Shown: positions 8,942 to 18,612, numbered from the stretch's first letter. The stretch is 64,000 bases of DNA from Saccharofermentans sp. (GCA_016292135.1 JAEFAZ010000003.1:124001-188000); one strand, 5' to 3'. Made by a program: numbers and translations. The notes: a model not told the origin generated them from the letters alone.

Positions 8942-11900
8942 TTATCCTTTTCCGTTAACATACTTATCGTATTTATACAGGAACGTTACCATCTGACGCC
9001 TCAGGCACTTGCCCTGCGGTTTGAATGTGCCGTCTTCGTAGCCTGCCAGGATCTTCTTGCCGGAAGCCCAGAGGGTCGCCTTGTAGAAGTAATCCGTAGA
9101 TTTTACGTCAGAGAATTTCTTCGCATTCTTAGCGGGCTCCGGCTTGCCTGCCATCCTCCAAAGGAAGGTTACCGTCTGGGCTCTGGTGCAGGCGCCCTGC
9201 GGGTTGAAGCTGGTCTTGGATACACCTGTGGTTATTCCCTGCTCCACTGCCCAGATAACGGGCTTATAGAAATAATCCGTGCTCTTAACATCCTCAAAAT
9301 TACATGTGGATGCCTTGGTTGCAGGGTTCCCGGCGAGCCTGTACATGAAGGTCATCATCTGAGCTCTCGTACATTCGTTGGCCGGCTTAAATGTCGTCTG
9401 GTTATCGTAGCCCTTTACGATGTCCTTGTTGGCAAGATAGTAGGTGGGCTTGTACCAGAAGTCGTTCTCGTTGGCGACATCCTTGAAGAGGACCTGGATG
9501 CTGCACTTCGCCTTCTTGCCGGCAGCGGATGCGGTGACGGTCACCATTCCGGCTTTCAGCGCATGGACCTTGCCGTTGGCATCGACCGTTGCGATCTTGG
9601 CATCCGAAGAGCTCCAGCTGATCTTGGCATCCGAACCCTTAAGAGTCGCCTTAAACGTCAGGTCTTGGCCGCAGATAACGTTCGCAGAACTCTTATCGAG
9701 CGTGAGCGTGATCTTGGGCGCCTTTGTGGGATCAGCGGGATTTGTGGGTTCAGCAGGCTGAGTAGGCTCCGGATTTTCGCTGGGGACCGGAGTCACACTC
9801 GGCGTGGGGCTGGGCGTCACCGCGGGCTTCACCTTAAAGATGCCCTTGATACTGACTTCATTTCTCTGGATCGTAAGGGTCGTCTCGGCGCCCTTGATGT
9901 CTTCGATCAAGGCATCTCCGGCCGTCATGTTCCAGGATGAGAATACATAACCTTCATCCGGCTCTGCCTTTATCGTGACCTTTTCGCCGTACTTGGCATA
10001 CTGGCGGTCGACCGTTACCCTTCCGTGCAGCTCCTGGGTGACATAGACTCTCCTGTTTGTATTCGGATCTATCGGCTGGGGGATCATGACGGGAGCACTT
10101 GCATAGCTGAGATCATAGTTTTCGCTCTCACAGACTGCGATCAGATAAATATAGAAATCCCTTCCCCATCTGGCCACGTTATATTGGGACGGGATCCAGA
10201 CACTGGCCTTGTTGTCGGAAATATAGGAAAGATCCATCGTCTCGAAATACTCGATCCGTCCCTGTTCGATATTGTATCTGCTGTATTCTTTGCTGATGAT
10301 CATGACAGCCAGTTTATTGACCTTGCCTTTATCCTTGCCTGAAAGAGTGAACTCGATATCTACCATCCTGTCTTTTATGTAAAGATCATCATCAGTAATA
10401 GATAAACGCATATTGCTGTCAAACAGCACAGGCACATATGCTCTCGTATCGCCGTAATAATCATCTCTGCTGCTAATATAGACCGCAGTGCCGTCACCTA
10501 CTCTGAGGGCGTTGTAAGCAGGTGCGGTGTCCTGATTATAATAACCATGATAAACGCCGTCAAAACCCTCGCCGGGAAGTTCAAAGACCTTGTCATTCGC
10601 GACGATCTGGATTGGCGTGCCCAAACGGCCTTCACTGACGATCCTGGCACAAAGTTTTTGTGACTTATAAGACGGGTCGAGCTTGCAGCTGAACACGTAG
10701 ATCGTCTTGCCGTCATCGGTTACCTTTTTCGCATCCTTTATGGATACATTAGCTATGCTGTCTTCCCATCTGTAACCCGAAGGATATATGGCAAGATAAG
10801 TCGATGAGCTTGCCGCGACGTCCCCTCTCAGTTTCATGTGGATATTGAGGTTGACTCCGTCGTTCAAAGATACGGAATAACCCTTGAAAGCCGAATAAGC
10901 TGTCTGCTGGTCAAGGTCACCGACATAATTATCAGCTCCGTTGCCCGGATGCAGTGTTTTATAGTTTTCAAGATACTGATTATACACATGGATCTTTACC
11001 GGTCTCGAACTGATATAGTTAAAATCAGACTCGCCGTTGATGACCCATTCGAGGCCTCTCGGATCGGCATAGATATTCACATCATCACCATAGTAAGGGT
11101 AAAAAGCATGTTCCCCGATATGTCTTACAGTGGACGGGATACTCAGCATCGTGAGTCCGGTGTACATGAACGCCTCTTTGCCTATGTATTCAACTCCCTC
11201 GGGAAGGATCAGCTCGCTGATCGCGACATTACTGAAAGCGCAATCGTCTATGATCTTCAGTTTGGAATTTTCGGCAAAGACAACATTGATCGATTTGAAG
11301 GCATATTTGCCGATCCTGGTAACGCTCGAAGGCAGGTCTATAGTGGTATCAGGTGCACCGGAATTAAAGAAGGCATAATCTCCGATGCTCTGAACACCTT
11401 CTTCCACGAATATACCGTAGTAATAGGCTGCAGTGTATTCTTTCCAGGGTGTCTTATCCTGTTCAAAATCATACATCTCACCGTCGCCGCGTATTACGAG
11501 GGCATATTTTTTGCTTATGTAATTATCGTATTCGACCGCCCATACAACGTTATCTCCGCAGTAGCCGGTCCCGTATGCATCAACAGACGGAGTTGCTGTT
11601 ACCCCGGGATCGGGAGTGAATTTCTTCAGCTTGGTCTCGTCAAACGCCCCGGACTCGATAATGCTGACGGTCTTCGGCATGTTCACTTTCTCGAGGAGCT
11701 TGCAGCGGTAGAAGCATGAATTCCCGATCTTCTTCAGACCTTGAGGAAGGACAACTTCCCTGAGGCTGGTGCAGCTTCCGAAAGTGTTTTTGCTGAGCTG
11801 GGTTATTCCTTCATTTACTATGAGCTTTTCGATGGAATCATCACCGGAAAAGACGTTTTCATATAAGCTCCCCTCGCCGCTTATTGTCATGACACCGTCT

Positions 11901-13255
11901 TCGAGCGTATAACGGCAGTAGGTTCCGCAAAAAGTCCTGCATTTATAAAAAGCATTTTTCCCTATCGTTGTCACGCTTGATGGCACATCCATCTTCTCCA
12001 TTGAAGCGCAGCCGGCAAAGCATGCCTCACCTATCGTGCTCAGACTTTCGGGAAGCAGCACTTCCGTAAGGGAACTGCATTCTCTAAAAGTATTATTGCC
12101 AAGGCCTGTTATTCCCTCTTTGATGACGACCTTCTTTATGGTCTCGTTATCTTTGAAAGCGCTGTCATATACCTCACCTTTGCCGCTGATCGTCAGGACA
12201 CCGTTCTTCAACTCATAGTAACAGTCATTTCCGCAACGATCTTTGCAGCCGAAAAACGCATCCTTGCCGATCGTTGTGACCTTGGAGATGTCAATCTTTT
12301 CAAGGATCTCACAACCATAAAAACACTGTCTGTAGATGTCCGTAAGACTATCGGGAAGGACCACTTCCTTAAGTGCCGTGCATCCTGCGAAAGTCCTGTA
12401 GCCGAGGCCCGTGATGCCATTTGCGATCACTATCTTCTTTATATCCGTATTATTTTCGAAAAAGCGGTTATCGACATATCCCGTCCCGGTTATGGTCAGA
12501 GTGCCGCTGCCGTCTATCGTATAGCTTGCTTTATCTCCGCACATGCCGTCCTTAAAGGGCAAGGGCCTGGGAGCCCTGTAGATACCGTTTTGACGAAACG
12601 GCTCCATTGACATGCTCAGTCTGGATTTTATGGCATTAAGGCTGTATACATGGTCCCAGCTTATTCCGCATTTTGCATTCGCTCCGAGCCCGTTACAGTC
12701 AACGACGCGGAGGTTATCTCCGCTGATCCCGAGAACGAGCATTGTGTGACCTGTTGTATCTACCCGGTATCCGTAGCGGATGACGTCTCCCGGAAGGATG
12801 GTCTCATCTGCAAGATCTGTCACACGGATAAGCTTCCAACCCGTAAAATCGCTTCCATACAACTTTTTCGAGAGCAATACCGAGAATCCGGCACACTGAC
12901 AATATGAGCGGCCGTCTCCTGCCTTTATATGGTTGCATGTAGTCTCTCTGTTATGATTAGGGCACGGCTTGTCTGTCGTCAACTCCATGTCATCCGTATC
13001 TTTCCCGACGTGATTCCAGTAACGGCCGTCCGGGAACTGCTCCCTTAACGCATCCAGCCTGCGGAACAGGAGATCGTCGGTAAGCTCCGCCGACGGATCG
13101 AAAAGATCCTCCGTCCCGCTTCCGTTCTCATCGCGAAGGATGCCCGTATCCAAAGAGGACGCGTCAACCTTAACATTCAAAAAAGTAAACACTGCCGCCA
13201 AACTAATGACAGCAGTGCTCACAATCCTCAAATAATTAGAAAAGGATCTTTTCAT
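8942..13255 (-). CDS. Large secreted surface protein: cysteine-peptidase-like N-terminal domain, BspA-type LRR_5 repeats, Big_2 domain, three C-terminal SLH-type repeats
   Basis: Signal peptide; YCQCAGFSVLL...GHTMLVLGI (NlpC/P60-like Cys/His); FAGCTALKEVVLPDSLTDI LRR_5 units; KITLTLDKSSANVICGQDLTFKATLKGSDAKISWSSSDAKIATVDANGKV Big_2; CTRAQMMTFMYRLAG SLH. Confidence 0.85.
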   Translation of the reverse strand: MKRSFSNYLRIVSTAVISLAAVFTFLNVKVDASSLDTGILRDENGSGTEDLFDPSAELTDDLLFRRLDALREQFPDGRYWNHVGKDTDDMELTTDKPCPNHNRETTCNHIKAGDGRSYCQCAGFSVLLSKKLYGSDFTGWKLIRVTDLADETILPGDVIRYGYRVDTTGHTMLVLGISGDNLRVVDCNGLGANAKCGISWDHVYSLNAIKSRLSMSMEPFRQNGIYRAPRPLPFKDGMCGDKASYTIDGSGTLTITGTGYVDNRFFENNTDIKKIVIANGITGLGYRTFAGCTALKEVVLPDSLTDIYRQCFYGCEILEKIDISKVTTIGKDAFFGCKDRCGNDCYYELKNGVLTISGKGEVYDSAFKDNETIKKVVIKEGITGLGNNTFRECSSLTEVLLPESLSTIGEACFAGCASMEKMDVPSSVTTIGKNAFYKCRTFCGTYCRYTLEDGVMTISGEGSLYENVFSGDDSIEKLIVNEGITQLSKNTFGSCTSLREVVLPQGLKKIGNSCFYRCKLLEKVNMPKTVSIIESGAFDETKLKKFTPDPGVTATPSVDAYGTGYCGDNVVWAVEYDNYISKKYALVIRGDGEMYDFEQDKTPWKEYTAAYYYGIFVEEGVQSIGDYAFFNSGAPDTTIDLPSSVTRIGKYAFKSINVVFAENSKLKIIDDCAFSNVAISELILPEGVEYIGKEAFMYTGLTMLSIPSTVRHIGEHAFYPYYGDDVNIYADPRGLEWVINGESDFNYISSRPVKIHVYNQYLENYKTLHPGNGADNYVGDLDQQTAYSAFKGYSVSLNDGVNLNIHMKLRGDVAASSSTYLAIYPSGYRWEDSIANVSIKDAKKVTDDGKTIYVFSCKLDPSYKSQKLCARIVSEGRLGTPIQIVANDKVFELPGEGFDGVYHGYYNQDTAPAYNALRVGDGTAVYISSRDDYYGDTRAYVPVLFDSNMRLSITDDDLYIKDRMVDIEFTLSGKDKGKVNKLAVMIISKEYSRYNIEQGRIEYFETMDLSYISDNKASVWIPSQYNVARWGRDFYIYLIAVCESENYDLSYASAPVMIPQPIDPNTNRRVYVTQELHGRVTVDRQYAKYGEKVTIKAEPDEGYVFSSWNMTAGDALIEDIKGAETTLTIQRNEVSIKGIFKVKPAVTPSPTPSVTPVPSENPEPTQPAEPTNPADPTKAPKITLTLDKSSANVICGQDLTFKATLKGSDAKISWSSSDAKIATVDANGKVHALKAGMVTVTASAAGKKAKCSIQVLFKDVANENDFWYKPTYYLANKDIVKGYDNQTTFKPANECTRAQMMTFMYRLAGNPATKASTCNFEDVKSTDYFYKPVIWAVEQGITTGVSKTSFNPQGACTRAQTVTFLWRMAGKPEPAKNAKKFSDVKSTDYFYKATLWASGKKILAGYEDGTFKPQGKCLRRQMVTFLYKYDKYVNGKG

Positions 13256-13446
13256 AATTCCCCCCGATCATTATGTTTATGTTTCAGGATCAGATCCTGA
13301 ATTTTTTCCTGCAATTAACCCTAGCTAATATAATACTCTTTGTTCTTAATTTTGCAATATTGTGTTCACACTTTCTTAACATTTTATCTTATTGCACTAT
13401 AAATCGTCCCCGTCCTTGTGCCATTGCCACAAATGCCGTGCATACA

Positions 13447-13485
13447 AAAAGGTCCCGCAGACCTTGATCTGCAGGACCTTATCTT
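13447..13485 (-). terminator. Intrinsic-terminator-like hairpin downstream of the 13507-14358 lipoprotein gene
   Basis: AAGGTCCCGCAGACCTTGATCTGCAGGACCTT. Confidence 0.7.
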
Positions 13486-13506
13486 GTTCTTGTCTTGTTG
13501 GCTATA

Positions 13507-14358
13507 TCAGTCCTTGCCGTAGAAATCGGTGAAGGAGATGGCATTCTCGAAATTGTAGATGTCATCTGCGATCTGGAATTCCTCGAAGGGGCCTATGTTC
13601 TCGTCACTGCCGTCGAATGAAGGAGCACCGGGGTTCTTGGCCTTATACATGATGTAATTGCCGTCTGAATCCCTCTCGCCTGTCGTGTAGTAGCATTCGT
13701 AACTCTCAACGATCTTCTTTTCGGGATTGTACTTCTGGAACTCGATAACGACAGTGTCGGCAGAACCTGAACCGGAACGGTAGAAGTTGCCGTCCTTCAT
13801 GAACTGGAGACGGTTGCGTGCCCAGCCTGCAGTAACCTGAACGGCCTTGCCTTCGGAATCGAGTGTGAAGATGCTGAGGACGCTGATGTCGTGGTAAGAA
13901 CCGTTGGCGACCTTAACTTCAACATCACCGATGACGAAGAGTTCTTCAGTTCCGTCCTTATCGATGTCGATGAGCTCATACTTCAGGACTGAATAGGGAT
14001 CATCGCTCAGCTGTGCTGTCTCGAGGATTCCAGAGGGATCTGCAGACATGGCGAAATCGCCTACTTCTTTGGTATCGACCAGAACCTTGATCTTGTCTGT
14101 GATGTCCTTGTATTTATCGAAGGCTTCGCTCTTGGCAGAAGACTTGGATTCCTTGCTCGCCTCAGTATCTTTGGATGCTTCGGTATCCTCGGAAGCCTCT
14201 GTGTCCTTGGACTCGGAAGAGGAGCTTGCCTCAGTTGCAGCCGTTGTTGTTGTCGTTGTTGTCTGCTCGGGTGCGGATGTCTCAGCGGGCTTGTCCGCAT
14301 TGCATGCAGTCAGAGCAATTGCAGCCAGAAGGACTGCGCTTACTATTGTCTTTTTCAT
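13507..14358 (-). CDS. Lipoprotein with Ser/Thr/Glu-rich linker
   Basis: Lipobox AAIALTAC, low-complexity TTTTTTTAATEASSSSESKDTEASEDTEASKDTEAS. Confidence 0.75.
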   Translation of the reverse strand: MKKTIVSAVLLAAIALTACNADKPAETSAPEQTTTTTTTAATEASSSSESKDTEASEDTEASKDTEASKESKSSAKSEAFDKYKDITDKIKVLVDTKEVGDFAMSADPSGILETAQLSDDPYSVLKYELIDIDKDGTEELFVIGDVEVKVANGSYHDISVLSIFTLDSEGKAVQVTAGWARNRLQFMKDGNFYRSGSGSADTVVIEFQKYNPEKKIVESYECYYTTGERDSDGNYIMYKAKNPGAPSFDGSDENIGPFEEFQIADDIYNFENAISFTDFYGKD

Positions 14359-14593
14359 ATTGATCCTCCGTTCTTATTCGTCGTGTCACCCTTGGGCAAC
14401 CGGGTTATTGTACTCTTAACGGGGATTTTTGCAATAAAAAAACCGGCCCTGAAGGCAACATAATACAATATTGCCTTATTTGAGGCTGAGTGAGGCCGGC
14501 GGCCTCTGACTGGTCCTTTATCTTTATCAGTGATTGATATTATTAAATACCGTGTTATTCTTTTTATGTACTATCTTTTCAGGAGGCCTTACC

Positions 14594-16201
14594 ATGGAAG
14601 CCGAATTTATTCCGATGCTGTACAACACATTTTGGGCATTGATCCCGCCGCTCGTCGCGATACTGCTCGCGCTCATCACCAAAGAAGTCTATAGTTCACT
14701 CTTTGTGGGAATCGCAGTCGGAGGCGTGCTTTACACACTCAGCGATGCCGCACCCTTTGTCCACCCGGTCATGGCTCTGGAACACATCTTCCAGAAAGGC
14801 ATCATCAAATCCCTTGCGGATCCTGACAACGTCGGCATCCTGGTATTCCTCGTCTTCCTCGGGGTGCTCGTGGCCCTGATGAACAAAGCCGGCGGTTCAG
14901 CCGCTTTCGGCAAATGGGCATCCAAGCATGTCCATTCGAGAGTCGGTGCCCAGATCGCTACTATCTGCCTGGGCGTCCTCATCTTCATCGACGACTACTT
15001 TAACTGCCTCACTGTTGGTTCAGTTATGAGACCCGTAACCGACAGACAGAAGATCTCCCGCGCGAAGCTCGCATATCTTATCGATGCCACCGCGGCACCT
15101 GTCTGCATCATCGCCCCAATCTCTTCCTGGGCGGCCGCAGTATCCGGTTTTGCTCCGGAAGGAACCAACGGCCTCATGCTCTTCCTCCAGGCTATCCCTT
15201 ATAACTACTATGCGATACTCACCGTTCTCATGATGGTCCTCTGCACCGTCTTTAAGCTCGAATACGGACCGATGGCCCGCCACGAGATCAACGCCAGGAA
15301 CGGCGATATCTTCACTGTCGCACCCGTCGTCCCCGAGAAGGATGACAAGGTCAACCCGAAGGGCAAGGTCATCGACCTCGTCCTCCCCGTCGCTGTCCTC
15401 ATCCTCTGCTGCGTGACCGGCATGATCTACACGGGCGGCTTTTTCGAGGCTGATCTTTCGAACGGATTCTTTACGGAATTCGTATACGCTTTCGCCAACA
15501 GCAGCGCTTCCCTGGGCCTCGCTTACGGAGCGTTCGGCGGCATCGTATTTACCGTTATCTACTTCCTCATCAGAAGAGTCCTCAATTTCAGGGACTGCAT
15601 GACCTGCGTCGAAGACGGCTTCAAGGCGATGGTCCCTCCGATCACGATCCTCACTCTTGCATGGTCTTTGAAGGCTATGACCGACTCTCTCGGCGCTGCC
15701 GAATTCGTGGCCGGCATGGTCGATGCTTCGAGGGATTCATTCATGAACTTCCTGCCCGCAGTAGTCTTCCTGATCGCTTGCGGACTGTCCTTCGCAACGG
15801 GTACATCCTGGGGAACATTCGGCATCCTCATCCCGATCACGCTGAAGGTATTCCCTCTCGACGGATCGAACGCTCTCGCTGTCATCTGCGTATCCGCCTG
15901 CATGGCCGGCGCCGTCTGCGGCGACCACTGCTCGCCTATCTCAGATACGACGATCATGAGCTCCGCCGGTGCCCAGTGCAACCACATCGCACACGTATCG
16001 ACACAGCTGCCTTACGCGCTTACTGCCGCAGCAGTGTCGCTCGTGACCTTCCTGATCGCGGGATTCATCCAGAACGCAGTCCTCTGTCTTGCGATAGGTA
16101 TTGGATTGATGGTGGCTACAGTCTTTGTTCTCAGGAAGCTGATACCGACTCCGGATTCTGCTTCTTTGCAAAGAGAGTCTCAGCAAGCTGAGACAGAATG
16201 A
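14594..16201 (+). CDS. NhaC-type Na+/H+ antiporter family transporter
   Basis: Polytopic; GKWASKHVHSRVGAQIATICLGVLIFIDDYFNCLTVGSVMRPVTD; GTSWGTFGILIPI; GAVCGDHCSPISDTTIMSSAGAQCNHIAHVSTQLPYAL. Confidence 0.88.
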   Translation: MEAEFIPMLYNTFWALIPPLVAILLALITKEVYSSLFVGIAVGGVLYTLSDAAPFVHPVMALEHIFQKGIIKSLADPDNVGILVFLVFLGVLVALMNKAGGSAAFGKWASKHVHSRVGAQIATICLGVLIFIDDYFNCLTVGSVMRPVTDRQKISRAKLAYLIDATAAPVCIIAPISSWAAAVSGFAPEGTNGLMLFLQAIPYNYYAILTVLMMVLCTVFKLEYGPMARHEINARNGDIFTVAPVVPEKDDKVNPKGKVIDLVLPVAVLILCCVTGMIYTGGFFEADLSNGFFTEFVYAFANSSASLGLAYGAFGGIVFTVIYFLIRRVLNFRDCMTCVEDGFKAMVPPITILTLAWSLKAMTDSLGAAEFVAGMVDASRDSFMNFLPAVVFLIACGLSFATGTSWGTFGILIPITLKVFPLDGSNALAVICVSACMAGAVCGDHCSPISDTTIMSSAGAQCNHIAHVSTQLPYALTAAAVSLVTFLIAGFIQNAVLCLAIGIGLMVATVFVLRKLIPTPDSASLQRESQQAETE

Positions 16202-17042
16202 TCGCAAGGAACATAAGCACACAACCCAGGCCCTCTTTGAACGACATTCCCTCGTGAAGGATCAGCGCGCCGGCGATGACGGCGAAGACCGATTCCAGGC
16301 ACATCAGGAGTGACGCGACAACGGGGCTTGTGTATTTCTGTCCCAGGATCTGGAACGTATACGCGATGCCGCAGCTCATTATGCCCGAATAAAGAAGGGC
16401 CGGCCCGGCTTCCATTATGCTGCCGGTCTGAGGCTTTTCGAAAATGAACATCAGCACGAGCGATACGACCATCGCCACGGCAAATTCCATCAGCGACAGC
16501 TGTACGCCGCTGATCCCCTGACTCAGGAAATGGTCGATCAGGATTATCTGCACTGCGAAGAAGACCGCGCATATCAGGGCGAGTATGTCGCCCGGGTTGA
16601 TCGCGGTCATGTCCTGCGGGTTGATGCAGAGCATGAAGAGCCCCACGAGGCCCAGCAGGATCGCGCCCCAGACCATAAGGTGAACCTTCTTCTTCAGGAA
16701 TATGACGCTTATGAGCGGCACGAAAAACATATAGAAAGCCGTGATGAAGGCGATCTTGCCTGACGTCGAATAGTAGAATGCGAACTGCTGGAAGTTCTGG
16801 GCGAGCGAGAAATCGAGCCCCAGGATCAGCCCCGCGATAAGTGTCTTCCTCGAAAAGTCAAAGCTCCTGTTGATCAGCAGCGACACCGGCAGCAGCACGA
16901 TCACTCCGAGCATCGTCCTGATCCCCGTAAAAGTGAACGCGTCGATCTTCTCCATGCCGATAGACTGGGCGACGAAAGACGAGCCCCATACGATCGCGGT
17001 GATGAGAAGCAGTACTATTCCCTGCGGCCTGGTCTTACGCAT
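16131..17042 (-). CDS. EamA/DMT-family transporter
   Basis: GIVLLLITAIVWGSSFVAQSIGM; ten predicted TM segments; start at MRKTRPQG. Confidence 0.85.
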   Translation of the reverse strand: MRKTRPQGIVLLLITAIVWGSSFVAQSIGMEKIDAFTFTGIRTMLGVIVLLPVSLLINRSFDFSRKTLIAGLILGLDFSLAQNFQQFAFYYSTSGKIAFITAFYMFFVPLISVIFLKKKVHLMVWGAILLGLVGLFMLCINPQDMTAINPGDILALICAVFFAVQIILIDHFLSQGISGVQLSLMEFAVAMVVSLVLMFIFEKPQTGSIMEAGPALLYSGIMSCGIAYTFQILGQKYTSPVVASLLMCLESVFAVIAGALILHEGMSFKEGLGCVLMFLAIILSQLAETLFAKKQNPESVSAS

Positions 17043-17736
17043 CGAAAAACTCCGGTCTGTCGAAAACGTATCCCTTATCCAGAAGATAGTCGATAAAGTG
17101 CTTGTAGTATTCGGGCACCAGTTCCTCGGTCTCATCGTGCGCGTGCAGGAGAAGCAGATGGTGCCTGCCGTCCTCCAGGACGTTCACGCCGTCTTCAGGA
17201 TACGGATCTTCGACCCTCTTGAAGACATCCTCCTCCGTGAAGCCGCTCCCTTTTCGGATATTGTACTCCCCGAAGTCGAAAGTCCAGAAGGTGTCGATGT
17301 CCTTATCCAATCCCATGTCTTTCCAGAAGGGAAAGTCGAAGCTTGTGTCTGTAACTTTGTTAAAATGCCTGTCTTTTAAGTATTCCTGGAGGAATTCCTT
17401 ATTCTCCCCGCCCTTGTCGCCGTAGGGGAATCTGAAGGGTCTGAAGCGCCTTTCGACCCCCGCATCTTCATAGAGCTTATCCAGAAATTCCTCATTCTTC
17501 TCGATCTCCTCGATGCACTCCTCCCTGCTGAGTTCGGAGAAGAAGGGATGCGTAAAACTGTGGTTGCCCAATATCATGCCGTGCTGCAGCGCATAGACCG
17601 CATTTTCGCGCGACCCGGGATACCAGCCGCCGACAACGAACATCAGAGCCTGTATGTCCTTGGAATTTAAGTAGTCGACTATCGCGCGCGTGTTCTGCGA
17701 GGGCAGGTCGTCAATGGTTAAGACTGCATGTATCAT
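17035..17736 (-). CDS. Polysaccharide deacetylase (NodB homology)
   Basis: LTIDDLPSQNT, MILGNHSFTHPFFSELS, FRPFRFPYGDKG. Confidence 0.85.
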   Translation of the reverse strand: MIHAVLTIDDLPSQNTRAIVDYLNSKDIQALMFVVGGWYPGSRENAVYALQHGMILGNHSFTHPFFSELSREECIEEIEKNEEFLDKLYEDAGVERRFRPFRFPYGDKGGENKEFLQEYLKDRHFNKVTDTSFDFPFWKDMGLDKDIDTFWTFDFGEYNIRKGSGFTEEDVFKRVEDPYPEDGVNVLEDGRHHLLLLHAHDETEELVPEYYKHFIDYLLDKGYVFDRPEFFDA

Positions 17737-17802
17737 AAAGGGCCTCCTGATATATATCTGATAGAGATTATATTACAACTATAGCCTCCTGGCTCCTAAA
17801 GA

Positions 17803-17860
17803 TGACGCAAAACCGCACTTTTAGTGACACATGTGTCACAGAATCAGCCGAAATGCGTCA
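17803..17860. repeat. Symmetric four-half-site palindrome TGACRCA, spacing 22-7-22
   Basis: TGACGCA 17803, TGACACA 17825, TGTGTCA 17832, TGCGTCA 17854. Confidence 0.75.
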
Positions 17861-17869
17861 CTTTTCCGG

Positions 17870-18448
17870 TCAGCCGCCTGTCTCTTCTTCCTTGGGAGCT
17901 TCATAGATGTAGCTGTGCTTGGCAAAGCAAAAGCCCATGCATACACCGAGTGAGATGCCGACGCCGATCCCCGAGGGGCCGTCCATTGCCTGTGAGAAGA
18001 TCATCGAATAGATTATGGCAAATACGATAGCCATTGCAACGTTGAATCCCTCGCTCTTCTGCTTTAACTCGGGGAGCTCTTCTCCCATGAAGCAGCCCTT
18101 GCCGGTTTTGTAGTAAGATGCTCTGCGGGCAACGAGGAACTTTACAAACTCATCCATCTTCTCTACTGCAGGATCGTCTGCGATCGAATCTGACAGCAGG
18201 CGCTCCGTGCATGAAAAGACCATATCTTCCTTTGTGGATATATATATCGCCTTGACCTTCTTCTCTTTATTTATAAAAGCATAAAATATTCCTTTATTCT
18301 CTATAACATCAGCATACGACGATAAGTCGAATTCGAAGTCCGGCTTATCAGCATATCTTCTCTTGAAAGCATTCCAGTTGTTGATCTCGACCTTCGAATA
18401 TCCCGCTACATTAAGATCGTCTTCATTAAATTCCTTGTTATATTCCAT
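17870..18448 (-). CDS. Hypothetical protein with C-terminal TM segments
   Basis: Hydrophobic AMAIVFAIIYSMIFSQA and GIGVGISLGVCMGFCFA. Confidence 0.6.
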   Translation of the reverse strand: MEYNKEFNEDDLNVAGYSKVEINNWNAFKRRYADKPDFEFDLSSYADVIENKGIFYAFINKEKKVKAIYISTKEDMVFSCTERLLSDSIADDPAVEKMDEFVKFLVARRASYYKTGKGCFMGEELPELKQKSEGFNVAMAIVFAIIYSMIFSQAMDGPSGIGVGISLGVCMGFCFAKHSYIYEAPKEEETGG

Positions 18449-18577
18449 TGTTATCCCCTCCTGATGATTACTTCTCCTATTTTATCAGAAGATTATATGT
18501 GTGGTGATTGCAGAGATCGGCTGTTTTGGCAGCAGTTACTGCTCCCTTTTTCGCGAAAAACTGCTGCCGGCGTCTGT

Positions 18578-18612
18578 TGACACAAACCGCATATTTGTTG
18601 ACGCATGTGTCA
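18578..18612. repeat. Second copy of the TGACRCA palindrome (three clear half-sites)
   Basis: TGACACA 18578, TGACGCA 18599, TGTGTCA 18606; shares AACCGCA between half-sites with the 17803 copy. Confidence 0.7.

Noticed and set aside
9444-9761. Long plus-strand ORFs inside the 8942-13255 gene (also 8903-9940, 10838-11719)
   Set aside because: Antisense to a protein with clear LRR/SLH repeats; no RBS or recognisable domains; GC-skewed codons create spurious ORFs.
14435-14590. Ion-responsive riboswitch for the NhaC-type gene
   Set aside because: The terminator polarity is toward the minus strand, away from the antiporter, and I could not match any known riboswitch core.
15661-16191. 176-aa ORF in an alternative frame of the NhaC-type gene
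   Set aside because: Arg/His/Leu-rich composition typical of frame-shifted reading of a real CDS; no start signals.
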